Positions 1-10,159 of a DNA stretch of 64,000 nucleotides are shown piece after piece; the first letter of the stretch is position 1, and each line of letters starts with the position of its first letter. Source of the DNA: Eustoma russellianum (Eukaryota > Streptophyta > Magnoliopsida > Gentianales > Gentianaceae); contig AP025066.1 in assembly GCA_036186865.1 (NCBI GenBank), forward strand, positions 18,565,337-18,629,336. The letters run 5' to 3'. The position numbers and the translations under genes were made by a program. A model generated the notes under the pieces. That model ran no database searches. It was not told the DNA's origin and worked only from the letters and a program-made list of their open reading frames with translations.

Positions 1-1550
1 ACGAAACTTTTGTAAGGTGGGTAGGATGTGATAACCGGAAAAAAAATGAAGAAAGAGGGAATAAAGGAAAATAGAAAAGATAATAATAATAGAAAGAGAA
101 TTAATGAAATTTAAAAGATAATAGTAATAAGATTTAAAGGGATAAGGATTAAGGAATTTAAAAAAAAATCAATTAATGGGATAATGGGGGGGAGTAACCG
201 ACTCCCCCTAAATATAAGCGCATCATCGTTAATGCCAAGAAAGAGGGGAGGCATCGGTTAGCAGAGGAAGAAAAAAAAAGAAGAGATTGAGGGAGCAGGC
301 AACGCCAAGGAGAAGAGAAGGAAGCAGGGCGTTCCGGTTGATACACTACTCCGTATAGTCGTAGGATTGACAGTCAATCAGGTAGGTTCCCTTTTCCCCC
401 TCCAAACTGGTAAAATCCAAGCATGCCTTAGTGATAATTATGTGTTTTTGTTGTTTTAATTGTTAAAATCGATAGCTTGAAGTTAATCTGTGAAAAGCAT
501 GAGTTTTTTTGAAGACTATGCGATCCTGCGTGATGTTGCGTGTATATTTGTGGTTTGGTTTGATTTTAGGGAAAATTTGATAATCAAAATAGCAAAACTC
601 TAGCAGGATTAGAGGTTTTCCATTTTGTTTTGACCTTAGTATAGGTTCCCTAGACTGGAAATAGGCAAAAATATAGATTGGGGTAAAAAAAAGGGTCGCC
701 GGAGGCCGCCGGTGTGCCGCACGCGCCGCCGGAAACGGCCGCGCGTGGCTGCACGCGCCTCTGGCATGGCAGGCTGAAATTTGCAAATTGTAAAAAAAAA
801 ATAAATAAGTAAAAAAGGGCCGAAGGCCCTGAGGATGGAAAAGGGCCGAAGGCCCTGAAGCTGTAAGAGGGCCGGCCTTAACGGGCCAGCTATGTTTTAA
901 AAGGGCTTGGCCCAAATCGTTAAGTAAACAAAAAAAAGGGAAGGCTGGTACGGGCCGGGCCGGATGGCCAGCGGACCGGGCCGGTCATCAGCCGGCCCAA
1001 TAACTCGACATATAAAAAAAATTATATAAGCGGGCCGGATCGCTAGGCGAGTCCGGGCCTGCCAGGGTCGCCAGCCCAATTTTGAAAGCAGCCTATGATT
1101 TATTTTCTGAAAATTTTTTTGTTTTATTTTCATAATTGTTAATTAATTAGTTAAAAATAGTAATAATTATAGGAAAAATATAAATAAATATCAGAAAATT
1201 ATAAATAAATCCCAGAAATTATAAAATACTGAAATTAAATTATTTTTACTAAATTTCATTAATTGTGATAATTTATTTAATATGGATAATTAGGTAATAA
1301 ATAGAAATAAATTAAGGAAAAATAGGAAAAAAAATGAGGAAAAATATAGAAAAGGCACGATAAAGGTATACAAGACGTGGAAAAGTGGATTTGATGCCGA
1401 ACAAGGTTGAGTTAGCAACCGGATAATAAGTGAACCTAGAATTGAGTGACGGAGGATGGTGAGGATGGGCCAGGGGCCTCAGGCGATTGTGTTTTTGCAT
1501 TCATGGCACGTGCATTGCATTGATGGCGGGTCGTGACATACGGGTCACGG

Positions 1551-1660
1551 GCGCTCAGGATGGTGTACGGTGGCGGGGCCACGACACTCAGGATGGTGTG
1601 CGGAGGCGGGGCCACGACACTCAGGATGGTGTGCGGAGGCGCGGCCACGCACACTCAGTA
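1551..1660. repeat. Tandem repeat of about 36 bp, about 3 copies, GC-rich
   Basis: The block 'actcaggatggtgtgcggag' followed by a GC-rich spacer and 'ccacgac' recurs three times with small changes, then a diverged fourth start. It sits inside the LTR. Confidence 0.75.
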
Positions 1661-1826
1661 TGGTGACTGTGGGGTGTACGACCTGCAGCCACTCAGTAGG
1701 ACCCGAGTTCATGCATTGCACGGTATAGATATTGGCATCCTGCGTGACATGACTTTGTTGCGTGTGACATGCATAGTGGGACATGCATCATGTTGTTGCG
1801 CATTCTATATCTGGAGTGATTTACCT

Positions 1827-1925
1827 TTCCGCATTCTTTTGCATGCTTATGTGATATTATGTGTTATTTACTTTTCCGCATTCTTTTGCATGCGTATGTG
1901 ATATTATGTGTTATGTGCTATGTGG
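1827..1925. repeat. Tandem duplication of about 51 bp
   Basis: 'tttccgcattcttttgcatg' followed by 'cttatgtgatattatgtgtt' is repeated in tandem with one or two changes. It is a duplication inside the LTR. Confidence 0.8.
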
Positions 1926-2611
1926 TTTATCATTTTTGGATGCTTGTCTTGTACTACTTGGAGGCAGGTGCCTACTGAGTGATTTCCCAGTCACTCACCC
2001 CTACTTCCCCCCCCCCCAACAGGTGAGCGGGAGGAAGCGTTCGATTATGTCTTTGTTGAGGACGGGGCTGACACAGTGGAGTGGGTGAACGATGGCCACA
2101 TCTAGGATATGAAGAGACCGCGCAGTCATTTGTTATTATTTTATTGGGATTTCATCAGCCGTTGCCTTGTTTAGTGTGATAGTCTCTAGACACTAGCGTG
2201 TTGATTTTATTGTAGTGATATATTTATTGTTTCCATGGAGGATTAACTTTTGTTCATGTGAATTAATGTTATGGTATTTCGTGCCCGTTTTAAAAAAAAT
2301 TTCTACGCCTTTTCGGACATGTTGGAGATTGATTCGACGCTTTGTATCCTCCTTAGTGAGATACGGCGGGTGCGCTATTCCCGATGATAGGGTTCGGGAG
2401 CGGGACGCTACACACGGATATCGCAGGGCCGGTTTCCGCACGTTCAATTCTCTCCATCATCTACCTTGTAAAGTTCATGGAGCAATTACTTTGGATGTCT
2501 CACTATCGGCCTTGCGCCTTGATGTAGCTGTCTCCCGTTGGGTTGGCTCATTTCATTGGTGGTTGCATGCGTCCTCCTGTGATGCAGGCAACACTGGTGC
2601 ATTATGTTTCC

Positions 2612-3685
2612 AGTAGTGTTTCTTTAGATCGTTATACATCTTCGTAGCACCGGGGTAGATCGACAACTTCGAATTGTGTGCCTCCTTCAGCAATTCCCTC
2701 CTTAGCTCCTCATCGTCAGGCACGCACAACCTTCCTTAGTACCAAATACTTCCATCATCATGTATCTGGAAGCCCTCAATTAAATTGGTCAACATCCTCT
2801 CTCAGATATCACTAAGCGTCACATCTTCCTTTTGCGCCTCCTTGATCCGCTCAACCAGAGATGGTGTAATTTCTAAGGCTGCCAGAATATTAGCAGTGGA
2901 ATCAACAATGTCGAGATCAACTCTGCCATCTCTTTCTCTAATGGTGTCTGTCTAGCGTGATTAGACTTTCTGCTCAAGGCATCTGCAACTCGGTTTGCCT
3001 TCCTCGGATGATAACTGATGGTCAAATCGTAATCTTTCAGTAGCTCAAGCCACCTCCTCTTACGCATATTCAATTCTTTCTGTGTGAACAAATACTTCAA
3101 GCTTTTATGATCGGTAAAGACTTCGCATTTCACGCCGTATAAGTAATGACGCCAAATCTTTAACGCAAACACCACCGCTGCTAACTCCCGATCATGGGTC
3201 GGGTAATTTTGCTCATATTGCTTCAATTGTCTCGATGCGTATGCGATAACCCTATCTCTCTGCATTAACACGCACCCTAGCCCATTCTTCGAGGCGTCGC
3301 TGTAGATGACAAACCCTCCAGTGTCAGAGGGCTGTGCGAATACTGGTGCAGTCGTCAACCTCCGTAAAACTTTTTCTCACACTCGGAGGTCCATGTGAAT
3401 TTGGTCTTTTTCTGAGTCAGTCGACTCAGAGGTGTTACGATACTCGAGAATCCTTTCACGAGTTTACGATGATAACCGACAAGGCCAAAAAACTACGTAC
3501 CTTAGTGACATTAGTAGGTCGGAGCCATTCTGTAATCGCCTCTATCTTCTTTGGGTCAACAGAAATGCACTTCTCAGAAATCACTTGGCCTAAGAAAGTC
3601 ACATTCTCTGATCAGAACTCGCACTCGCCGAACTTTGCATAAAACTTTTTCTTCCTGAGAGTCTCTAATACCTCCCGCGCCACCC
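2612..3685 (-). pseudogene. Ty3/gypsy pol fragment: RT end, RNase H, integrase zinc finger
   Basis: Minus-strand translation gives the 3' end of a Tekay/Del-type reverse transcriptase (around 3685-3360, with a stop and a frameshift). It continues as an open RNase H domain at 3358-2873. RNase H residues are visible: YSDASKNGLG (first Asp), DRELAAVVFALKIWRHYLYG (Glu), TDHKSLKYLFTQKELN (Asp) and RVADALSRK (last Asp). Further on, 2840-2612 encodes the region leading to the HHCC zinc finger (EELRRELLKEAHNSKL, then DLKKHYW). The integrase core is missing and the sequence runs almost straight into the LTR at 2416. The upper edge at about 3685 is an abrupt loss of similarity. This is a dead, internally deleted element. 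Confidence 0.85.
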
Positions 3686-4231
3686 CCCCTGAAACGCGTC
3701 CGTCAGACCCGTTTTTTCGATTTTCAACCAATCCTAACCTATTCCGGGCTAGATGAAGTTATTCTAAGGCCAAAACGAAATTTTTAAACCCCCTAAGTAT
3801 GTAAATCCCTAATCTTTTGAGTTGTTTCAAGAGTATTCTCACCCTAATCCAATCATACCATCAAATTCACATTCATACACATACATAGCAGCAAGTAAAC
3901 AGTTACCTCATGCTTTTCAATTATAAACAAATACACATCTATAATATAAATAATTAAAACAAGTAAATCACATAAAATATATCATCAAGGAATGCATGTA
4001 TTATACCCGTTTGAGGGAGGAAGAGGCACCTACCTCGATTGACGATAACACGAATAATTTGACGGACTAAAACTTGGGTTCGGGGTCTCGCCTCCCTTCT
4101 TCTTCTCTCTTTTCTCTCTTCTCTCTCTCTCTCCCTCTCTCTCTTTTTTTTTTGCCGTGCGTTTTTTTTGTTTTTGTGTGTGTGTGTGTGGCTAATGCGT
4201 ATAAGCGTATATATGATGGGAAGTTAGGGTA
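3686..4231. other. Non-coding stretch with CT and GT microsatellites
   Basis: No credible gene. It contains a pyrimidine tract rich in TCTC at about 4099-4150 and a (GT)n run at about 4177-4190. It looks like LTR interior, and similar text (GCGTATAAGCGTATATAT) continues beyond the copia insertion near 11417. So this and 11358-11470 are probably one interrupted older sequence. Confidence 0.5.
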
Positions 4232-4236
4232 GATTT

Positions 4237-5429
4237 TGTTGGAGACAATCAATCCTGTACCAAGACGCAGTCGTTCACTGTGTGCATATGAAACAACAAA
4301 ATAAATCAAACCCGGGGCGAGTCAAGGACTCTGTCCTTAAGACGTATTGCTCCGGTATACTGTGCCCAACCGGTACGAGCAATCGTCTCCCAGGATACAA
4401 CGGGTACCTGTTCAGTTGAGCGGCACTGCTGAACTTGAACTCCTTCGAACGCTAGAGTGTCCTGACTTCTCCCGGACAATATGCAAGACTCACGTGCTAC
4501 GAATGCAAAATGCTTTAATGCTTGATTGTGTTGTAAGTGGTGTAAATGAATGAGCCATTAACCCTCTTTATATAGGGGAGTCGGAGGTACCGTAACCGTT
4601 GGATCAAAACCGAAGTTTAATTTAAGCCGTTGGATTAAAACCTCCTATCCAGATTAGGATGGTTTAATCTCAGCCTTTAGATCGAAGATAGATTAACAGG
4701 TTTAAACCTGGAACGTTGGATGGAAACCATATTCGGTTAAGCGGTTAAGACAGTTTAAATCTCGGCCGTTAGATTAAAGCTGCTTTACTCACCACCGTTA
4801 GATCACAACAGATGATCTTATCTTGAATGGAGGAGGATAGAGTTTTGATTCACATTTGAATCAAAACTGCTCAACAGACCAAATCTGCCTGCTGTCAGAC
4901 TTCGATTGATCACATCGATCGATCGAAGTGACATCGATCGATCGATGTGATCGACTGATGTCTGACTGAATACTTCAGTCGATCAACTTGATCGATCTAA
5001 GAGACATCGATCGATCGAAGTGATCGATCGATGTCCTCTGATCGTCTTTGATCGATCAATCCATCGAATGAAGCTCTCTGATCAACTTCGATCGATGACA
5101 TAGATCGATCGAAGTGACATCGATCGATCGATGTCATCGATCGATGTCCGTCAGAAGCTTCTATGCCACGTGGACCCCTCCAACGTGGCATTCCTCCATA
5201 TAGGTGACACGTCACCCATCCACAACATTTCCATCTACTTTGAGCATTAATTTCACATTCACACAATACATAATTGAGTGAGTTCACGTCCTAATATTAA
5301 CTACTCGTTAAGGATTCATTAAGCTCATAGTACGTTGCACAACCAAGTTTTGCAACATTCATAACGGGCCAAAGCCCAAATCTTCAATCTCCAACGATGG
5401 GCCAAAGCCCAACCTTAAATTCTCCAACA
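4237..5429 (-). repeat. 3' LTR of copia-1
   Basis: 1193 bp, matching 10160-11352 with about four substitutions (for example at 4652). Positions 4900-5155 carry dense CGATCGAT-type palindromes. Several copies of a CCGTTGGATNAAA / CCGTTAGATNA motif lie between 4595 and 4805. An ORF readable in both LTR copies (4347-4553 and 10270-10476) is a by-product of the repeat, not a gene. Confidence 0.95.
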
Positions 5430-5440
5430 ATCTCCCACAT
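5430..5440 (-). promoter_or_regulatory. Polypurine tract of copia-1
   Basis: Minus-strand ATGTGGGAGAT directly abuts the 3' LTR start TGTTGG. This is the usual copia plus-strand priming site. Confidence 0.85.
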
Positions 5441-5975
5441 GAATGGAAATTAATGCAGACGCATATGCAGACTCTGAGGAGAAGTCAGACAAGAAAATAT
5501 TGCATCAGAAGAGGTAGCTTCTGGCTTTGAACCTTTCTTAGTGATGTACCATCGGATCCACTCGGCTAAGTAGTGACTTGATGTCTTGAACTAGTCAGCC
5601 TTTGTTGTGAACCAAGACAATGACACTCACACAATATTTTCTTTAACACCCTTTTGGTTCTCATGGTTGTGTTCGTTTTGGCCATGAACAACCTGGTTTC
5701 AGAAAGTGTTTTAGAGAAATCTTGCCACCCAGACTTTCTCATAGAAGCGGCCCCACTTCACACTTACATAGGTGATTCCTATCAAGAGTATTCTGCCATA
5801 CTCCACTTGACGCATCAAGATATAGGACATCATTAAAAGCCTTAGCTTACCCTGAAATCTCTGCAGACAGCACTTTTGTCAGACGGAATGAGTAAGTGCT
5901 AACTGAATCTTCATAACTTAGTTGTCCCATTGAACCAAGATTCTGGGATCTCCAGTCAACAAGGTTGGGTTACCA

Positions 5976-7760
5976 TTACAAAGACTCATGCATTATGGGC
6001 TTCAGTCCCATTCCGTTTGTCAATCTTGACATCTGATCTCTAGGCAAGCCTTTTGTAAGCGGATCCGCAAGATTCTCCATTGATTTTATATAATCTATGG
6101 AAATCACGCCATTAGAGATCAACTGTTTAATGGTGTTATGTCTCCGACGTATGTGTCGTGACTTACCATTGTAAATGCTGCTTTGCGCACGTCCTATAGC
6201 TGACTGACTATCACAGTGTATGCTAATAGGAGCTATCGGCTTAGGCCAACACGGAATATCTTCCAGAAAATTCCGAAGCCACTCAGCCTCTTCCCCAGCT
6301 TTGTCCAACGCTATGAACTCAGCTTCCATAGTGGACCAAGCTATACAGGTTTGTTTCGTGGATTTCCACGACACAGCAGCACCACCAATAGTGAACACGT
6401 ACCCACTGGTGGACTTCGAGTCCTTACTATCTGATATCCAATTTGCATCGCAGTATCCTTCCAACACTGCTGGATATCTCGTATAATGTAATCCAAGATA
6501 CATTGTGTATTTCAAATACCTCATTACTCTGTTAAGAGCTTTCCAATGATCATCACTTGGATTACTGGTAAATCTGCTCAACTTGTTCACTGAACAAGCT
6601 AAGTCTGGTCTTGTACAATTCGTTATGTACATCAGACTCCCGATCACCTGAGAGTATTTTAGTTGAGCTACCGGTTCGCCTCGATTTTTCTTTAAGTGCA
6701 TACTTAAGTCGAGTGGGGTCTTTACCGGTTTCACATCATCCATATTGAACCGTTTCAGAACTGATTCAATATAGTGTGTTTGTGACAGTATGAGTCCCTC
6801 AGTCACCCTAGAAATCTTAATTCCTAGAATAACATTGGCAACTCCCATGTCCTTCATATCAAAGTTCCTCGTCAACATCTTCTTTGTGTTTAAGATTATG
6901 TCCCGAGTACTTCCCATGATAAGCATGTCGTCTACATAGAGACATACTATCACAAATGCATTCTGTGTGCTCTTAATGTACACACACTTATCGCATTCAT
7001 TGATCTTGAAGTCATTTGACATCATTACCTGATCAAACTTTAAATGCCATTGCTTGGGTGCTTGTTTAAGTCCGTACAAGGACTTAACAAGTCTACAAAC
7101 TTTCCTTTCTTGTCTTGGAACGACAAACCCCTCGGGTTGTTCCATATAAATCTCTTCTTCTAACTCACCATTCAGAAAGGCAGTCTTTACATCCATTTGA
7201 TGTATTTCCAAATCATAGACTGCAGCAATGGCTACTAGCATCCTTATAGAAGTGATCCTAGTCACTGGTGAGTAGGTGTCAAAGAAGTCAAAGCCTTCTT
7301 TCTGTCTATAGCCCTTGGCTACTAACCTGGCTTTATACTTCCCAATAGACCCATCCTCTTTCAGTTTCTTCTTGAAAATCCACTTACAACCAAGTGGTTT
7401 ACTTCCAGGTGGAAGGTCTACCAACTCCCAAGTGTGATTTTGAAGAATTGAGTCTATCTCACTGTTAATTGCCTCTTTCCAGAATGGAGCTTCTGGAGTT
7501 GACATAGCCTCGGAAAAGCTCCTTGGCTCATTTTCTACCATATAGGTTAGAAAATCTGGTCCAAACGAAGTTGACATTCTGGCTCGTTTGCTTTGACGAG
7601 GTTCCTCATCTCCTTGAGGAGTCGCCTCACGCACTCGCTTACTTGAGCTAGCTTCTTCACTGTTTTTGTCCTTCTTTGGAAAGATATTCTCAAAAAACAC
7701 TGCATTCCTTGATTCCATGACAACGTTATCATGTATCTCAGGAACGTCCGATTTGTGCAC
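5976..7760 (-). CDS. copia-1 pol 3' part: reverse transcriptase and RNase H
   Basis: A 594-codon open frame. A spacer region is followed by the RVT_2 reverse transcriptase (motifs WELVDLPPGSKPLGCKWIFK, QMDVKTAFLNGELEEEIYM, and catalytic YVDDM near the middle). Ty1/copia RNase H follows (GYCDANWISD, STMEAEFIALDKAGEEAEWL, HCDSQSAIG, KSRHIRRRHN), ending at the normal LADPLTKGLP block. It makes cDNA from element RNA in the virus-like particle. The start shown is only the first Met after a frameshift; in an intact element this would be the C-terminal half of one polyprotein. RT and RNase H catalytic residues look intact. Confidence 0.93.
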   Translation of the reverse strand: MHKSDVPEIHDNVVMESRNAVFFENIFPKKDKNSEEASSSKRVREATPQGDEEPRQSKRARMSTSFGPDFLTYMVENEPRSFSEAMSTPEAPFWKEAINSEIDSILQNHTWELVDLPPGSKPLGCKWIFKKKLKEDGSIGKYKARLVAKGYRQKEGFDFFDTYSPVTRITSIRMLVAIAAVYDLEIHQMDVKTAFLNGELEEEIYMEQPEGFVVPRQERKVCRLVKSLYGLKQAPKQWHLKFDQVMMSNDFKINECDKCVYIKSTQNAFVIVCLYVDDMLIMGSTRDIILNTKKMLTRNFDMKDMGVANVILGIKISRVTEGLILSQTHYIESVLKRFNMDDVKPVKTPLDLSMHLKKNRGEPVAQLKYSQVIGSLMYITNCTRPDLACSVNKLSRFTSNPSDDHWKALNRVMRYLKYTMYLGLHYTRYPAVLEGYCDANWISDSKDSKSTSGYVFTIGGAAVSWKSTKQTCIAWSTMEAEFIALDKAGEEAEWLRNFLEDIPCWPKPIAPISIHCDSQSAIGRAQSSIYNGKSRHIRRRHNTIKQLISNGVISIDYIKSMENLADPLTKGLPRDQMSRLTNGMGLKPIMHESL

Positions 7761-7845
7761 TAAGAAACGATATGCACTACTGTTCGTTGCATAACCAATG
7801 AATATGCAATCAATCGTTTTAGGCCCGATTTTAACTTGTCTTGGC

Positions 7846-8346
7846 TTAGGTATAGCAACCTTTGCCAGACACCCCCCACACTTTCAAGTATTTGTAACTA
7901 GGCTTATAGCCTTTCCATAGTTCATATGGGGTCTTATCCGTCTTCTTGGACAGAATCCTGTTTAAAATGACGTTGGCTGAGAGAATTGCTTCCCCCCACA
8001 AGTTCTGAGATAAACCCGAACTTATCAACATAGCATTCATCATCTCTTTTAGAGTGCGGTTTTTGCGTTCAGCAATACCATTTGATTGAGGTGAATATGG
8101 CGCAGTCGTTTGATGAATAATGCCATGTTCTGAGCAAAATTCATTAAACGGTGTATCATATTCGCCACCTCTATCACTACGAATTGCTTTAATTCGTTTG
8201 CTAAGTTGATTCTCAACTTCATTTTTATAATCCTTGAAAGCATCAAGGGCCTCGTCTTTGCTACTTAGCAAATATACATAACAGTATCGTGTGCAATCGT
8301 CGATAAAAGTTACAAAATACTTTTTACCCACCTCTTGTTTGCACAA
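7846..8346 (-). pseudogene. copia-1 integrase core (frameshifted segment)
   Basis: Open frame of 166 codons carrying the rve integrase core. It shows KKYFVTFIDDCTRYCYVYLL, the second catalytic Asp in RSDRGGEYDTPF, and the catalytic Glu in SPQSNGIAERKNRTL. The first Asp (HTDLCDL) lies in the upstream frame. It is separated from gag-PR by one extra base near 8325 and from RT by one extra G in a run of six near 7868. Similarity continues across both breaks, so these are point indels. They would stop polyprotein synthesis in this copy unless they are sequencing errors. Confidence 0.9.
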
Positions 8347-10012
8347 ACTTTAAGTCACACAAATCTGTGTGAATTAAATCAAACGATTCAGTGTTTCGTT
8401 CTGTTGAAGGAAAAGGCGCTTTTGTTAATTTCGCTTCAACACATATTTGGCATTTTTCTTTATTACTAAAGTCCAGTTTGGGCAATAAGTCAAGATTAAT
8501 CATACGTTGTATTGACTTATAATTTACATGTCCCAAACGAAAATGCCATAAACAGGAAGACTCAAGCATGTAAGCAGAAGAGGAAACAATTTTATTAGCC
8601 TCAATGGGCGCATCATTTTTGGGTACAATGGTCATAACATTTAACTTAAACATGTTATCCGAAAGATACCCTTTCCCCAGATACACCCCATTCTTAGAAA
8701 GTGTAAATTTGTTTGCCTCAAAAACAAGCTTGAACCCATGCGTGACTAGCAGCGCGCCAGAAACCAGATTCTTCCTTATGTCAGGAACATGCAGCACATT
8801 CTGCAGAGTCAACTCCCTTCCTGAGGTCAGTTTCAGGATTACCTTGCCCGATCCTTCGATCTTCGAGCTGTTGGAGTTTCCCATGAACAATTGCTCATTG
8901 TTTGTCGTGGGCACGTACTCTCTGAACATTGCCCTGTTCGCACACACATGTCGAGTGGCTCCTGTGTCCACCCACCATTCCCGTGGGTTTCCCACTGCGT
9001 TGCACTCGGTCACCACCGCGCACAGGTTCAAATCATCCATTGCGTCGACCAGATTTGCTTTCGCTTTATTCTGATTCTGATTCTTTTTGGGCTTCCTGCA
9101 TTCACTGCTTCGATGCCCTGGCTTACCACAATTATAACACTTACCTGTGAACTTCTTTGCAATTTCTTTGCCCTTGGAGTTCACACTCAAAGTGTTATGC
9201 TTCTTCTTGTTCTTTGCCTCAGCAACATGAGCTTTGGCTTGACCAGAAGACATGGATGGCTTTCTTTCGGAGCGACGGTTGTCCTCCTCAATACGAAGAC
9301 GGACTATCAAATCCTCCATCTTCATCTCCTTTCGCTTGTGTTTGAGATAGCTCTTGAATTCCCTCCACGAAGGAGGCAGCTTCTCAATCACAGCCGCAAC
9401 TAGGAAAGATTCACTGAGCGTCATGCCCTCCTCTTCCATTTCAGAAACCAACATCTGTATTTCTTCCACCTGCGAAATTACAGTTTTGGAATCTAACATT
9501 TTATAGTCGAGAAATTTCCCAACTATCAACTTTTTAGTACCCGCATCTTCTGTGCGGTACTTTTTGTCTAAAGCCAACCACAATGCTTTCGCAGTTTTAA
9601 AAGTACAAAATATGCCATAGAGAGAATTATCTAGGCAACCCAGAATCAAATTCAAACAACAAAAATTTGTATACGCCCAGGCCTCAGCACCCAAGGCGTT
9701 CTGCATATTTTGTTGTTGATCCTCCACAGGCTCAACCACGGGTGGATCCTCGGACAGCATTCTGGCCAACCCCAACGCAGTGAGGTAGAACAACATCTTT
9801 TGCTGCCACCTCTTGAAGAAGCTTCCAGCAAATTTCTCCGGCTTCTCCACCTGAGCAGCAGTGGCAGCCGGATTCATTTGAGGCCCTCCAGTCGGTGCCA
9901 ACGGAACCGCATTGAACTGTGGTCCGGTAGCAGCATTGTTTGCCCCTTCTGGTGCGGACACGAAGTGAGCACCATTGAAGCCGTGAACAGAGTTTGAGCT
10001 CTCGTTCTCCAT
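8324..10012 (-). CDS. copia-1 gag, protease and integrase zinc finger
   Basis: 562-codon ORF. Residues 55-250 are a copia gag domain (KPEKFAGSFFKRWQQKMLFY, DAGTKKLIVGKFLDYKM, LPPSWREFKSYLKHKRKEM). A CCHC zinc knuckle is at 292-305 (CYNCGKPGHRSSEC). The aspartic protease active site is WWVDTGATRH with Asp349. The pre-integrase HHCC zinc finger lies near 500-545 (HFRLGH, CQICVEAK). The frame closes just after the first integrase Asp, by frameshift near 8325. The ATG at 10012 is the first Met of the gag frame and lies 148 bp inside the 5' LTR, a normal leader length. Confidence 0.93.
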   Translation of the reverse strand: MENESSNSVHGFNGAHFVSAPEGANNAATGPQFNAVPLAPTGGPQMNPAATAAQVEKPEKFAGSFFKRWQQKMLFYLTALGLARMLSEDPPVVEPVEDQQQNMQNALGAEAWAYTNFCCLNLILGCLDNSLYGIFCTFKTAKALWLALDKKYRTEDAGTKKLIVGKFLDYKMLDSKTVISQVEEIQMLVSEMEEEGMTLSESFLVAAVIEKLPPSWREFKSYLKHKRKEMKMEDLIVRLRIEEDNRRSERKPSMSSGQAKAHVAEAKNKKKHNTLSVNSKGKEIAKKFTGKCYNCGKPGHRSSECRKPKKNQNQNKAKANLVDAMDDLNLCAVVTECNAVGNPREWWVDTGATRHVCANRAMFREYVPTTNNEQLFMGNSNSSKIEGSGKVILKLTSGRELTLQNVLHVPDIRKNLVSGALLVTHGFKLVFEANKFTLSKNGVYLGKGYLSDNMFKLNVMTIVPKNDAPIEANKIVSSSAYMLESSCLWHFRLGHVNYKSIQRMINLDLLPKLDFSNKEKCQICVEAKLTKAPFPSTERNTESFDLIHTDLCDLKFVQTRGG

Positions 10013-10159
10013 TCCTGTTCAGTTTGATCAAAACGTAAAGATCAGAACAGTCACAGGTTCAAGAATGAGTAGAAAGAGACTGCAAAACAGTACGAAACTG
10101 CCTTTGCGTAAATAAATAAAAAGGTACAGAATGTAATTGAATATATTACGTCTTAAGAT

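Larger units (their letters stand above)
27..2416 (-). mobile_element. 3' LTR of a Tekay/Del-like Ty3/gypsy element
   Basis: On the minus strand this block starts TGTAGCGTCCCGC at 2416 and appears to end CCGGTTATCACA at 27, giving TG...CA-type ends. The start resembles three other long LTRs in the window (13491, 28719, 62037), which share TGTAGCG/TGTAGTG, a nearby 'gtgca(c)..cgccgtactct' block and an AG-TACAA block. It lies just downstream, in minus sense, of gypsy RNase H and integrase zinc-finger remnants, as a 3' LTR should. There are no genes; short ORFs here are chance. The lower boundary is inferred only from the terminal motif. Confidence 0.6.

Noticed and set aside
4347..4553. 68-codon ORF found identically at 4347 and 10270
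   Set aside because: It is part of the copia-1 LTR and duplicated with it; on the opposite strand to the element's genes.
4905..5155. Regularly repeated palindromes considered as a CRISPR-like array
   Set aside because: Unequal spacing, no unique spacers, and the block lies inside a eukaryotic LTR.
4997..5287. Arg/Asp/Ser-rich 96-codon ORF, also at 10920
   Set aside because: Generated by CGATCGAT repeats in the LTR (repeating DRS/IDR residues).
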